In this document: piece by piece, positions 1-8,460 of the stretch
Position numbering within the stretch: position 1 is the first letter of the stretch
Layout of the letters: each line of letters opens with the position of its first letter
Assembly (NCBI GenBank): GCA_964344215.1
Contig: CAYFMP010000011.1
Span: forward strand, 1-64,000
Direction of reading: 5' to 3'
From: CAYFMP01 sp964344215
GTDB taxonomy: Bacteria; Pseudomonadota; Alphaproteobacteria; Rhodospirillales; Casp-alpha2
DNA length: 64,000 nucleotides
Notes under the pieces: model-generated
What the model was told of the DNA's origin: nothing
The model's input: only the letters and a program-made list of their open reading frames with translations
Database searches by the model: none
Position numbers and translations under genes: made by a program

Positions 1-409
1 TCTTGGCGGCGCACGGATTGCACGGGTTGCAGGGATTGCTTGACCATGCCGCGACCAGCCGTGGCACGACGCACTTGGCGGAAACTGCTGCTCCACCTGC
101 GGCGCACGGATTGCAGGGATTGCACGGGCTGCAGGCCTTCTTGGCGGCGCACGGATTGCACGGGTTGCACGGGCTACAGACCTTCTTGGCGGCGCACGGA
201 TTGCATGGATTGCAGGGATTGCAGGTAGCAGCCAGCTCGATTGGTCTGGGTCTTGGCTTGGCCGCGGGCAACAAATTCGACGTGCCTGAATTCAATCCCG
301 TCGCGTAACCAGTTCCCGCCGACACCGTGGCGCCGCCGATTACGATTCCGGCACCGACGAACGCGGGCACGACCGCTGTTGACAGTAGAAAAAACCTATA
401 TGATCTCAC
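1..409 (-). CDS. Cys-Asn-Pro repeat envelope protein (3' end outside window)
   Basis: Read on the minus strand, a GTG codon at 409 follows a GGAGG ribosome site at 417-421 and opens a frame that runs off the left edge (136 codons visible). Residues 5-33 are hydrophobic, a signal or anchor segment. From residue 63 the protein is built of repeats CNPCNPCNPCAAK and CSPCNPCNPCAAK, giving 16 visible cysteines, mostly spaced CxxC. The repeats explain the direct DNA repeats at 1-235. The opposite strand is also open but gives only a low-complexity HGLHGLQ repeat without a convincing ribosome site. The function is unknown. Metal binding or redox work in the envelope is an inference from the cysteines and the nearby SCO1 gene. 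The true length cannot be seen. Confidence 0.75.
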   Translation of the reverse strand, partial: MRSYRFFLLSTAVVPAFVGAGIVIGGATVSAGTGYATGLNSGTSNLLPAAKPRPRPIELAATCNPCNPCNPCAAKKVCSPCNPCNPCAAKKACSPCNPCNPCAAGGAAVSAKCVVPRLVAAWSSNPCNPCNPCAAK

Positions 410-568
410 GACTTAGCCTCCTTTAGTTCCCAACCTTATTGTCGAGAGTGCGAGATTTGATGAATTCAAATGTGAAGGTGGCAGAATCGCGAAAACCCCG
501 CGAATCAAGCGTTATCAAAAATCTGTGAGTGCCGGCTACTTTGTTCGTCGGCGAGATAGAGTGAACAT

Positions 569-1426
569 ATGAAGCAAGTTCTTCGAGCTTTTGCTCTCGG
601 CGGCGTCCTCACGGTTCTCGTAACGTTGTCCGGGCGCGCCGAGCCTTTGATACCGCAAACACTCAAGATTCCGGCCGGCCCCTTCATCGCCGGATCGGAT
701 CGGGCGGAGCGGGAAGCGGCGTACCGATTGGACGAAGCGGCGTATGGCCACAGCCTTACCCGCGAAGGCAAGTGGTACGAGAGCGAACGTCGGAGAAAGG
801 CGATCGAAATCGGAGCGTTCCGAATAACAAAGACCCTGATTACCAATGCTCAGTATGCTTCTTTCGTAGGTGAAACAGGCCGACGGGCTCCCGATGTCGA
901 CCGCTCGACCTGGGCCGGGTACGGATTGATCCATCCTTTCGGTCGGACGCGTCGCCACGCTTGGCAGACGGGTAAACCGCCGCCCGGCCGTCTCGATCAT
1001 CCCGTTGTCCTGGTTTCCCATGATGATGCCCTTGCCTACGCCCGCTGGTTGTCGCGGCGAACTGGCAAGACTTGGCGGCTGCCCAGCGAAACAGAGTGGG
1101 AAAAAGCGGCGCGCGGGCCGGATGGCAGGCGGTTCCCTTGGGGGGACGACTTCAAGCCAGCTCTCCTCAACAGCCACGACCTCGGACCCTTCGATACGGT
1201 TCCGGTGGGCCGGCATCCGAACGGGAACAGTCCCTATGGCCTCGTCGATCCGGCCGGCCAGGTCTTCGAATGGACTTCGACGAAAAACGGAGAAACGCGC
1301 TTTATCGTCAAGGGTGGATCGTGGGATGACAAGGGCTGTGGGGTTTGCCGCCCAGCGGCGCGTCACTCCCGGCCGGCCACGCTCAAACACATACTGATCG
1401 GGTTTCGGTTGGTGACGGTTCAATGA
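569..1426 (+). CDS. Secreted formylglycine-generating-enzyme-like (SUMF1/FGE-sulfatase fold) protein
   Basis: 285 residues with a signal peptide (about 1-24). The rest is an FGE-sulfatase fold: TKTLITNAQYASF, RLPSETEWEKAARG, FPWGDD, a GLVDPAGQVFEWT motif and a C-terminal KGGSWDDKG segment with GVCRPAARH and GFRLV. These are the usual landmarks of the SUMF1 family, which includes sulfatase-activating enzymes and many non-catalytic secreted relatives. No sulfatase gene is nearby, so I do not assign formylglycine synthesis. It is divergent from the Cys-repeat gene to its left and precedes two Cys-containing periplasmic proteins and SCO1, which suggests a role in envelope redox or metal biology. 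That role is inferred from context only. Confidence 0.85.
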   Translation: MKQVLRAFALGGVLTVLVTLSGRAEPLIPQTLKIPAGPFIAGSDRAEREAAYRLDEAAYGHSLTREGKWYESERRRKAIEIGAFRITKTLITNAQYASFVGETGRRAPDVDRSTWAGYGLIHPFGRTRRHAWQTGKPPPGRLDHPVVLVSHDDALAYARWLSRRTGKTWRLPSETEWEKAARGPDGRRFPWGDDFKPALLNSHDLGPFDTVPVGRHPNGNSPYGLVDPAGQVFEWTSTKNGETRFIVKGGSWDDKGCGVCRPAARHSRPATLKHILIGFRLVTVQ

Positions 1427-1552
1427 CCTTGCCCGGTCACGCAAATTCACAATCGTGAGAGATCGGTCTTTTTCGTGGTACTTGCTGCTGACTTCCTTTG
1501 GGCGTGGGTTTAACGTCCGCCAAATCGATAAAGGAGGTTAGGGAGTACTCAG

Positions 1553-1987
1553 ATGACCGCTACATTTCGAACTCTATTGATGGTCGGAATACTCTCCGTT
1601 TCGCTGGCGGACGGAGCAATCGCCGCCAAACCGCAGAGGGTCAAGATCACAGGCGAAATTGTCGATACCTGGTGCTACGTGACAGAGATCATGTACGCGT
1701 TGGGCACGGCTCACCACCAATGTGCCGTATGGTGCGCGGTCGGCGGAATCCCGGTCAGCGTTCTCGGCGAAGACGGCAGCGTTTATGTGGTTCTCAAGGT
1801 AGACGGTGACGGAACCAACGTCGCCAACGAACGAGTCATCACCATTCAGACACACAAAGTAACCGTCGATGGGGACCTCTATGAGCGGGACGGCGTCAAA
1901 TACCTTATCGTCACTCAGGTTGCCAACGACGAAGGCATCGTCAACATGACCCACGGGGATTACGGGATTCAGCCGTTCGGGAAGTAG
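1553..1987 (+). CDS. Periplasmic Cys/His protein of unknown function (first of a related pair)
   Basis: 144 residues with a clear signal peptide (1-25, ending AIAA). The mature protein opens with a short beta-type segment ending VDTWC (C41), then an HHQCAVWC motif (H54, H55, C57, C61), which could hold a metal or a disulfide. An AGGAGGT-type ribosome site lies about 15 bases upstream of the ATG. It is followed after 4 bases by a gene of the same layout, and I read the two as divergent tandem paralogues: both have a VxxxxxxVDxxC segment, a CxxxC pair and a G-DG loop. I do not recognise a named family. The neighbouring SCO1 gene suggests copper or thiol chemistry, but this is inference. Confidence 0.8.
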   Translation: MTATFRTLLMVGILSVSLADGAIAAKPQRVKITGEIVDTWCYVTEIMYALGTAHHQCAVWCAVGGIPVSVLGEDGSVYVVLKVDGDGTNVANERVITIQTHKVTVDGDLYERDGVKYLIVTQVANDEGIVNMTHGDYGIQPFGK

Positions 1988-1991
1988 ATCC

Positions 1992-2501
1992 ATGAGAAAA
2001 CTGATTATCTTTGCCGTTTTTGTCGTTGCTTTCGCCGGACCGGCCCGCGCCGCAGAGGAATGGGGAATCGAAGGCGAAAAGAAAGTCAGGTTCGAGGCCA
2101 AGGTCGTCGACATCCTTTGTGAACTGAGCGGCGACTGCCCTGCCGATTGCGGTGCCGGCACGCGCCAGCTTGGCCTGCTCAAGGATGACGGGACCCTCCT
2201 GTTGGCGGCCAAGAATTTCGATATCTTCGCCGGAGCGTCGGCCGATCTGAGGGAGTATTGCGGTAAACGCATCGTCGCAGACGGGCTCTATGTCAATTCA
2301 CCGAAGATGCCGTTGTTCGCCCTTCAGTTCTCGCGATTGGCGCCGGATGGGAAATGGAGTCGCGCCAATAAATTCGGGAAGGAATGGTCGAAAGCCAACG
2401 GCGGCAAGAAGAGCGGCCAATGGTTCAAGCACGATGCCCGGATCCTGGAGGAAATCAAAGCGCACGGTGTCCTGGGAATACCGGGCCTTGAGCCAGAATG
2501 A
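1992..2501 (+). CDS. Periplasmic Cys protein of unknown function (second of a related pair)
   Basis: 169 residues; signal peptide 1-20 (ends PARA-A). The mature start KVRFEAKVVDILC parallels RVKITGEIVDTWC of the upstream protein. Cysteines at 43, 49 and 53 sit in a CxxxxxCxxxC arrangement, with a later Cys near residue 90. The C-terminal part is lysine/tryptophan rich. Its stop overlaps the start of the SCO1 gene by 4 bases (ATGA), so it is translated in one operon with the copper chaperone. The function is unknown; a partner or substrate of SCO1 is a reasonable guess from this coupling. Confidence 0.8.
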   Translation: MRKLIIFAVFVVAFAGPARAAEEWGIEGEKKVRFEAKVVDILCELSGDCPADCGAGTRQLGLLKDDGTLLLAAKNFDIFAGASADLREYCGKRIVADGLYVNSPKMPLFALQFSRLAPDGKWSRANKFGKEWSKANGGKKSGQWFKHDARILEEIKAHGVLGIPGLEPE

Positions 2502-3133
2502 CGATGCTTCGGTTGCGCGCCATATGTAACGGAACTCTCGGCGCTCTGTTCGTCCTGGCTGCGGTCTTCACCGAGATCGACGGCAACGCCAGGGCGCATG
2601 AGCAGACGACCGCGCCTCGGCCTTCGGCGGAGTTTCCGGTTCAGTTCGGCGGTCCGTTCGACCTGATCGACCATCACGGAAATCCGCGGACCGATAAAGA
2701 ATTCGGCGATCGACTCCTGCTCGTTTATTTCGGGTACACCAAGTGTCCCGACGTCTGTCCGACCGACTTGGCGACAATCTCGACGGTTCTGGACCTTCTG
2801 GGCGATGGTGCGGACCGTATCCAACCGCTGTTCATTTCGATCGATCCGGCGAGAGATCGACCCGAGACCCTAAGAGCCTTTCTCGGCAATATTCATCCGG
2901 GCATCCTCGGCCTCACCGGAAGCGAGATGCAGGTCGCTGCCGCCGCCAAAGCGTTTCGGGTTCACCGGATGAAAGTCACGCTTCCGGAAATGCCGCCGAA
3001 CGAATACCTGGCCAGCCATACGCCGACAACTTTCTTGATGGCGCCCGGCGGCAGGTTCCTGACCCTGTTTCCTCACGACACGCCGGCGGAGCGAATGACG
3101 GCGACGATCGAGCGATACCTGACCGGTATCTGA
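2498..3133 (+). CDS. SCO1/SenC family copper chaperone / thiol oxidoreductase
   Basis: 211 residues with an N-terminal signal or anchor (about 9-28) and a thioredoxin-like SCO domain. The family copper ligands are present: TKCPDVCP (C83 and C87) and the distal histidine in ASHTPTTF (H174). SCO proteins deliver copper to or reduce the CuA site of cytochrome oxidase, and related ones serve nitrous oxide reductase or copper stress. No oxidase subunit lies in view, so the client is unknown. The start overlaps the previous stop by 4 bases. The gene converges on the YeeE/YedE gene with only 5 bases between the stops. Confidence 0.92.
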   Translation: MTMLRLRAICNGTLGALFVLAAVFTEIDGNARAHEQTTAPRPSAEFPVQFGGPFDLIDHHGNPRTDKEFGDRLLLVYFGYTKCPDVCPTDLATISTVLDLLGDGADRIQPLFISIDPARDRPETLRAFLGNIHPGILGLTGSEMQVAAAAKAFRVHRMKVTLPEMPPNEYLASHTPTTFLMAPGGRFLTLFPHDTPAERMTATIERYLTGI

Positions 3134-3138
3134 GCGGG

Positions 3139-4317
3139 TTACGGTCGGTTCGGCATCCCAAAGAGCGGCCTCAAACGCACACCGACCCAGTTGCCGATCA
3201 GAGCCATGACAATCCATACCCAGCCGTGCAGGCTGGTCGAAGCGACGCCGCTGAAGAATGCGCCGATATTGCAGCCATAGGCCAGGCGAGCGCCGTATCC
3301 GAGCAATAATCCGCCGATTACCGCCGCGCCCAGCGACCGGCCAGAAACATTCAGGTTCGGCGAAACTTTCCCGCTTAGGGACGCAGCCGTGAAGGCGCCC
3401 AGGATGATGCCGATGTTCATCACCGACGTGACGTCGGCGAGAACCGGCCTGGCCAAAGCCGCCCCTTGAAAACCGCCTGTCCAGAACCCGCTCGTCGTCG
3501 GGTCCCAGCCGACAAACACGGCTGCCTTCGCCGCCCATAGAGCGAAGGCCCAAGTGATCGACCATGGATGTCCGGCGATAAGCAGAGTCACCCAATTGAG
3601 CAACGCCAGGAGACCAGCGCTCAGCAGCAGAGGCCAAGGGCCGCGGACCAGTTTTTCCCATGAAAAACCGCCTTTCCACCACAGCGATCGCTTATTGGTG
3701 CCGCCGATCCATCGAAGGCACAAATAAATCAGAGCAAGAGCGGCAATCTGCACGGACGCGGCAACACCCCAACCGAATTCTTGGCCCAGGGCGATGCTCC
3801 GAAACCTCGGCAACTCCTGCCACCACGTCAAATCCAGACTTCCCCAGAATCCGCCGATGCAGAAGAACACCAGAGTAACGACCATACGCAGATTTCCGCC
3901 GCCGACCGTATACAGCGTACCGGAACCGCAACCGCCACCAAGCTGCATGCCAAGTCCGAAGATCAAGGCGCCGAACGCCATCGATACGCCGACCGGCGCC
4001 ACCGCGCCGACGACACCGTGTCCGAATACTCTGCCTTCCGCCAGGACCGGTGCAAACAGCAGCACGGCCGCGACCAGCATCACCAGCTGAGCGCAGATCC
4101 CGGAAATGTCCTTCTCGACAAACGCCCGCCGGTAGGCGGCGGTGAACCCGAACGAGGCATGGTAGAGGGAAATCCCGAGAAGAAGACCGACGATGAATAA
4201 GCTGGCGTGCTTGGTGCCGATCTCGAGGAGGTATACGAACAGGCCAACGGTTAACGCCAATGCCAGCGCGAGAACCGGCCGTTGGGCCGACGCCGCCTTC
4301 AGGGATGCAGTAGACAC
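3139..4317 (-). CDS. YeeE/YedE (TsuA-type) sulfur-compound transporter
   Basis: 392 residues, almost wholly hydrophobic, about ten or more membrane segments. Two family signatures each contain a cysteine in a short Gly-rich loop: LGGGCGSGTLYT in the first half and AYGCNIGAFF in the second. Members such as TsuA carry thiosulfate through the inner membrane by means of such Cys motifs; others are linked to selenium or sulfur-carrier uptake. The next gene downstream (DUF302) is on the same strand and begins 10 bases beyond this start. Together with the cysteine-desulfhydrase-like gene at 5975 it suggests local sulfur metabolism. Confidence 0.9.
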   Translation of the reverse strand: MSTASLKAASAQRPVLALALALTVGLFVYLLEIGTKHASLFIVGLLLGISLYHASFGFTAAYRRAFVEKDISGICAQLVMLVAAVLLFAPVLAEGRVFGHGVVGAVAPVGVSMAFGALIFGLGMQLGGGCGSGTLYTVGGGNLRMVVTLVFFCIGGFWGSLDLTWWQELPRFRSIALGQEFGWGVAASVQIAALALIYLCLRWIGGTNKRSLWWKGGFSWEKLVRGPWPLLLSAGLLALLNWVTLLIAGHPWSITWAFALWAAKAAVFVGWDPTTSGFWTGGFQGAALARPVLADVTSVMNIGIILGAFTAASLSGKVSPNLNVSGRSLGAAVIGGLLLGYGARLAYGCNIGAFFSGVASTSLHGWVWIVMALIGNWVGVRLRPLFGMPNRP

Positions 4318-4327
4318 CCGAAACCTC

Positions 4328-4786
4328 TCACCTTGCCGCCGCTACGATGTTGGCGAAAATCACGTCCAGTTCCCGGGCCATTTGGTTTAGATCGGGAACA
4401 TCATAGGGCGCAAACACGTGACTCGGCAGTCGGTAAGTCAATCGAGCCGATCCATCGGTATTTTCGGTCACGTAGAGACGAAGCGGCGCTTCGATACCGG
4501 CTGCAACGCTCGCTTTCAGCATTCGTACGGCGAAATGCGGATTGAAGATCATCAGAACTCGGTTGCCGGGGATGGTCACGCCGATGCTCTCGGCACCGCA
4601 CGTGGCGCAGGCATTTCCAACGATACCCATCTTGTTGGCCCGAACGGCCGCCGTTAGTTTCTTGAGGTAGGTTTCGAACGGCAGGGTGGTATCGATGACG
4701 CGGGTTCCCGAACAGGGTTTCGAAGTTTCGGCAACGACAGGAAAGGCAAGAACCGATCCCAATATCGCAAGCATGACCAGCCGCAT
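4328..4786 (-). CDS. Secreted DUF302 domain protein
   Basis: About 152 residues from the ATG at 4786. The frame is open up to 4816, but this internal ATG follows a GGAG site at 10 bases and starts a proper signal peptide (MRLVMLAILGSVLAFPVVAE). The mature part has the DUF302 pattern: an alternating strand LPFETYLKKLTAAVRANKMGIVG, then a VLMIFNPHFAVRMLKASVAAG helix and IEAPLRLYVTEN. A CATCG pair lies at about residues 54-58. DUF302 proteins are small envelope proteins often found beside sulfur or copper genes; their biochemical role is not settled. It lies upstream of the YeeE/YedE gene on the same strand and is probably co-transcribed with it. Confidence 0.82.
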   Translation of the reverse strand: MRLVMLAILGSVLAFPVVAETSKPCSGTRVIDTTLPFETYLKKLTAAVRANKMGIVGNACATCGAESIGVTIPGNRVLMIFNPHFAVRMLKASVAAGIEAPLRLYVTENTDGSARLTYRLPSHVFAPYDVPDLNQMARELDVIFANIVAAAR

Positions 4787-4887
4787 GACATCGTTTCTCC
4801 ACGATTGAAAAACCAAGCCGAATCATAGCTCTCGCCCGAAGTCGCCAACAAATGACGATGCCGTGAACGGCTCTATGGCAAGAAACT

Positions 4888-5838
4888 TCAGGGCTCAAGC
4901 TTAAGCGAAATCGTTTTTCTCGAGTCGCCGCGAAAGAAAGAGACGGAGGCCGACTCGTTCGGTCGGAACATATGGAATTCACGGATGAATTCGGGCGGCG
5001 TTCGGACCGTCCGGCCGCCGACCGCCGCGATCACGTCGCCGATCTGCAGCCCGGCGATGGCCGCCGGACCACTCGGCGAGACGCGGACGACGGAGACCCC
5101 GCTGTGTTTCTCCAACTGTTCCTGGCTGAGAGTGCCGACGGCCAGACCCGGGTTGACACGGCGGACTCGTCCGAATGCCTTGAGGTCGTTCACCACCCGA
5201 TATAACAACCTTGTCGAGGCCGCAAAGTTGACGCCGATGTTGGCGTCGTTTCGTTTGGTAAAGATCGCCGATATCAGCCCGACAAGTCGGGAATCCCGAT
5301 CGACCAAAGCCCCTCCCGAACCGCCCGGATTGACGACCGCATCGGTCTGGATGAAATCCTCGATGGCGTTGAACCCGGTTGCCGCTCGGCTCAGAGCGGA
5401 AACGACGCCACACGTAACCGACAAACCTAATCCAAATTGATTGCCGACGGCGCAAACAGGGCTCCCCAGTGCCGGCTCGGGGCCGATCTCGGGAACGGGG
5501 AATTCGATCGGCGCCTTGATCAGCGCGATGTCCGTCGCCACGTCGCGTCCGACGATCTCGACCGGCAGCACTCGACCACCTTCAAGCCGAATACTGGCGG
5601 TTTTTGCCGAGGCCAGAACATGGACGTTGGTTGCTAGATAGCCGCCGGGCAGAACGGCGACGGCGGTTCCTTCCGGCTCCTCGAGGCGCGCCTGCTGTGT
5701 GGGAGCCGTACTCCAATCGGGAAGCAGGGCGACGACGGACTTGGTGATCTCCGGCGAGAACGCCCGAGCCTCCATCGGCAACCCGAGCAGAACCGCCCCT
5801 ATCAAGGCGAACCGGCAATGAAGGTTGACTTTATCCAT
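4888..5838 (-). CDS. Periplasmic HtrA/DegP-like serine protease with one PDZ domain
   Basis: 316 residues: signal peptide (about 1-26), a trypsin-like domain, then one PDZ domain (about 215-310). The catalytic triad is complete: H73 in LATNVHVLAS, D103 in ATDIALIKA and S174 in NPGGSGGALV. The PDZ part shows SPSGPAAIAGLQIGDVIAAVGG. Most HtrA proteins carry one or two PDZ domains and degrade or hold misfolded envelope proteins. It stands alone between the DUF302 gene and the divergent PLP enzyme, so its client is unknown. Confidence 0.9.
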   Translation of the reverse strand: MDKVNLHCRFALIGAVLLGLPMEARAFSPEITKSVVALLPDWSTAPTQQARLEEPEGTAVAVLPGGYLATNVHVLASAKTASIRLEGGRVLPVEIVGRDVATDIALIKAPIEFPVPEIGPEPALGSPVCAVGNQFGLGLSVTCGVVSALSRAATGFNAIEDFIQTDAVVNPGGSGGALVDRDSRLVGLISAIFTKRNDANIGVNFAASTRLLYRVVNDLKAFGRVRRVNPGLAVGTLSQEQLEKHSGVSVVRVSPSGPAAIAGLQIGDVIAAVGGRTVRTPPEFIREFHMFRPNESASVSFFRGDSRKTISLKLEP

Positions 5839-5974
5839 GTGGCCTATTCTAAAGCTGCTTCGAAGACGGAGGAGTGCCGGCTTTCACAATTGGTACGACG
5901 CATTAATATGACGCTTGGCCCGGTGACGGCAACATCGAGCCGCCTCGGTCGTTTTCGGGCAACGGGACGTTCTC

Positions 5975-6976
5975 ATGCCGCTATCGAAATTCCCAAGGGC
6001 CGAACTTGCCCACAAGCCGACTCCGCTGGAGGCCATGCCGAACCTTTCGGAGGCGCTTGGTGGTCCCGATCTTTTTGTGAAGCGCGACGATTGCACAGGC
6101 TTGGCCATGGGCGGCAACAAGGCGCGTCAGCTGGAGTTCTACTTCGGCGCGGCGGTGGCCGAGAGCGCCGATACAGCGATCATCACCGGCGCTACCCAGT
6201 CAAATTTCGCGCGCCAGGCGGCGGCCGCCGCCCGAAAACTGGGGATGACATGCGAAATCCAGTTGGAACACCGGGTTCCGGAAACCAACGACGATTACGA
6301 GAACTCCGGCAACGTCCTGCTTGATCGAATATTGGGTGCGCGGATCCATACCTATCCGGAAGGCGAGGACGAAGCGGGCGCCGACGCCGCTCTCAAGGAA
6401 GTGCGGGCGAAAGGCGGCAACCCCTACATCATCCCGCTCGGTATGGATCACCCGCCGACTGGGGCATTGGGCTACGTCGACGCGGCCTTCGAATTCCTCG
6501 ACCAGATCGACGACCGCGGCCTTCGGGTCGACGGCGTTGTTCTCGGAAGCGGCAGTGCCGCGACCCACGCCGGGTTCCTAAGCGGACTTCGGTATCGAGA
6601 AAGTCCCATCCCGGTGTACGGAATATGCGTACGGCGGGGCCAAGACCAACAGGCTCCGAGGGTTCTGCAAAGGGTCCGCGAAACGGAGGAACTGTTGGGC
6701 GTGCCCCACGCTGTCACCGAGGACGACATCTGGGTCAACGACGCCTATCTCGGGCCCGGTTACGGCCAATCGTCGCCGGAGATGATCGAAGCCGTGACTC
6801 TAGCGGCGCGAACCGAAGGAATTCTTCTCGATCCCGTTTACACGGGCAAGGTCATGGCCGGGTTGATCGGCTTGGTTCGCGGAGGCGAGTTCAAGCCGGG
6901 CCAGAACATCGTCTTTCTGCATACGGGCGGTACGCCGGCCCTGTTCGGGTATCGCAAGGTTCTGGAGAACGCCTGA
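5975..6976 (+). CDS. PLP-dependent D-cysteine desulfhydrase / L-cysteate sulfo-lyase family enzyme
   Basis: 333 residues with the fold-type II PLP pattern of the ACC deaminase / D-cysteine desulfhydrase group. KRDDCTGLAMGGNKARQLE contains the Schiff-base lysine (K49), TGATQSNFARQAAAAARKLG follows, then a GSGSAATHAGFLSGL phosphate-binding loop, and near the C-terminus LHTGGTPALFGY. Known members release sulfide plus pyruvate from D-cysteine, or sulfite plus pyruvate from L-cysteate (CuyA). The sequence alone does not separate these. The upstream spacer has no clear operon partner. The nearby YeeE/YedE transporter fits sulfur metabolism. Confidence 0.85.
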   Translation: MPLSKFPRAELAHKPTPLEAMPNLSEALGGPDLFVKRDDCTGLAMGGNKARQLEFYFGAAVAESADTAIITGATQSNFARQAAAAARKLGMTCEIQLEHRVPETNDDYENSGNVLLDRILGARIHTYPEGEDEAGADAALKEVRAKGGNPYIIPLGMDHPPTGALGYVDAAFEFLDQIDDRGLRVDGVVLGSGSAATHAGFLSGLRYRESPIPVYGICVRRGQDQQAPRVLQRVRETEELLGVPHAVTEDDIWVNDAYLGPGYGQSSPEMIEAVTLAARTEGILLDPVYTGKVMAGLIGLVRGGEFKPGQNIVFLHTGGTPALFGYRKVLENA

Positions 6977-6985
6977 CGACGAGCC

Positions 6986-8212
6986 GTGTCGGCGCCGAAT
7001 CGAATTGATGGGGGAAACGTGGCGCAGGAGAGTATTTCGGTTCGGCGGTGTGCGGGGACATTCCTCCGTGGCGGTGCGTATCTCTTCTTTGTCGCCGGAT
7101 TGATTGCCCTCCTCTACTACTGGGACCCGACCCGAACCGTCTGGAAACGTCTAGTGGCCGCCGACCGCTACGTCTACGAGGAGATACCGGCCGAGGCCGC
7201 CGCACTCGACCCCGGCCGACATTTGAACATCGGTTCAACCGCCACGCTGGAGGGCGCCCGTAACTCTCTTATCGAAGCGATATGGGGGGAAGCCGGATTC
7301 CCCGTCGGCAAGCAACCGCTCGGCATCGACCGAAACATCCAGCTAGGACCGGAATCGAACCGCTGTTCCAGCGCCGAAGCGGACGACAGATACGCCCGGC
7401 GGATCGAGTGCATGATCGATCGATATCGGGGGTTGCAGAACCTGGCCGGAATCGACCGCATTCGGATGGGAATCGATATCGGTCGCGGTGCCGTGTCGGT
7501 CGCCGCCCTTTTTCGGCCGCGTTCGACGAACGGCCGGATCGTTCTCTACCACCATGGCTTCGCCGGCACCTACCACGACCAACACAGGTATCTGGCGGAG
7601 CTCTTGGAGGCGGGGTACGGGGTGATGGCCTTCAATCTTCCGGGCTTCGGCGCCAACCTGACCGGCTGCGGTAAATCCAGCAACGCTTTCTGCTCCAAAC
7701 ATGACCGGCCCTTGCGGTCGTTCGTCGAGCCGGTGGTGGTCGGGATCAATTTCGCGCTCGGAGATGGCGGGTTCACGGCGGTGGATATGATTGGGTTTTC
7801 GGCCGGCGCCTGGGTCGCCATGCTGTCGGCAGCCGTCGATACCCGTATCGGCCACTCATATCTGGTGGCCGGACCATATCCCGCCTACTACGGCTTCTTC
7901 GCGGGCTTCGACGAGGCCCGATATGAGCCGATGTTGAAGGCGGCCAGCTACCTCGATATGTTCGTGATGGCGTCGGCCACCGAGGGCAGGCGTCAACTTC
8001 AGGTTTTCAACCGATTCGATCGCTGTTGTTCGTCCAACCTCTACGGCCGCCATTATGAAGCGGCGGTGCAAAAAGTCGTGGCTGGGTTGAAGGGTGGCCG
8101 GTTCGATGTGCTCATCGACGAGAGCCACGCCCGCCATAAAATATCGAGACTGGGCATGGACGCGATTCTGGCCGACTTGGCCCGGACCGCTGACGGAGAA
8201 TCGGCCCGATGA
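6986..8212 (+). CDS. Membrane-anchored alpha/beta hydrolase
   Basis: Up to 408 residues. The frame opens with GTG at 6986; a second in-frame GTG at 7019 lies just behind a GGGGGA run, so the start is uncertain. A membrane segment (about 30-46) is followed by a serine-hydrolase fold. YHHGFAGTYHDQHRYLAELLEAGYGVMAF is the oxyanion-hole region, and IGFSAGAWVAML is the nucleophile elbow with the Ser near residue 271. A C-terminal SHARHK histidine fits the triad. The substrate is unknown. Its stop overlaps the start of a small membrane protein (ATGA at 8209), so the two form a translational unit. Confidence 0.75.
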   Translation: MSAPNRIDGGNVAQESISVRRCAGTFLRGGAYLFFVAGLIALLYYWDPTRTVWKRLVAADRYVYEEIPAEAAALDPGRHLNIGSTATLEGARNSLIEAIWGEAGFPVGKQPLGIDRNIQLGPESNRCSSAEADDRYARRIECMIDRYRGLQNLAGIDRIRMGIDIGRGAVSVAALFRPRSTNGRIVLYHHGFAGTYHDQHRYLAELLEAGYGVMAFNLPGFGANLTGCGKSSNAFCSKHDRPLRSFVEPVVVGINFALGDGGFTAVDMIGFSAGAWVAMLSAAVDTRIGHSYLVAGPYPAYYGFFAGFDEARYEPMLKAASYLDMFVMASATEGRRQLQVFNRFDRCCSSNLYGRHYEAAVQKVVAGLKGGRFDVLIDESHARHKISRLGMDAILADLARTADGESAR

Positions 8213-8460
8213 CCGATCGACGAGAAGAAACGGGCACCGGTCCGGTCTGTCCGTGGCGGTGGCTAGGAATGCGGTTGCTTCCGGCCGGCCCCGCACTGGT
8301 GTTGGCGGCGGCGTTGATCCTGTGGTGGCGGGGAGGCTTGTGGGTGTATGGCGAGCTTCCGACCCACGGCATGGCCTGGGCGGTAGCGGCGAGCACCGCC
8401 TCGATTGCCTGCTACGGGGCTGCAAGGTGGCTCAGCCGGCCATCCGCGCCTCGACAATGA
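8209..8460 (+). CDS. Small membrane protein coupled to the hydrolase
   Basis: 83 residues, start overlapping the hydrolase stop by 4 bases. Two hydrophobic segments (about 24-41 and 54-72) fit a small double-pass membrane protein. No family is recognised. Its 3' end overlaps the convergent dehydrogenase gene by 29 bases, which is tolerable but lowers confidence in the exact end. Confidence 0.55.
   Translation: MTDRREETGTGPVCPWRWLGMRLLPAGPALVLAAALILWWRGGLWVYGELPTHGMAWAVAASTASIACYGAARWLSRPSAPRQ

Noticed and set aside
1..235. Possible CRISPR array from the regular repeats
   Set aside because: The repeats are contiguous coding units without unique spacers of even length, and no cas gene is present.
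3..308. Plus-strand frame with HGLHGLQ repeats
   Set aside because: It is the reverse of the CNPCNPC-coding repeats; the minus strand has a GGAGG site, a membrane segment and a Cys motif.
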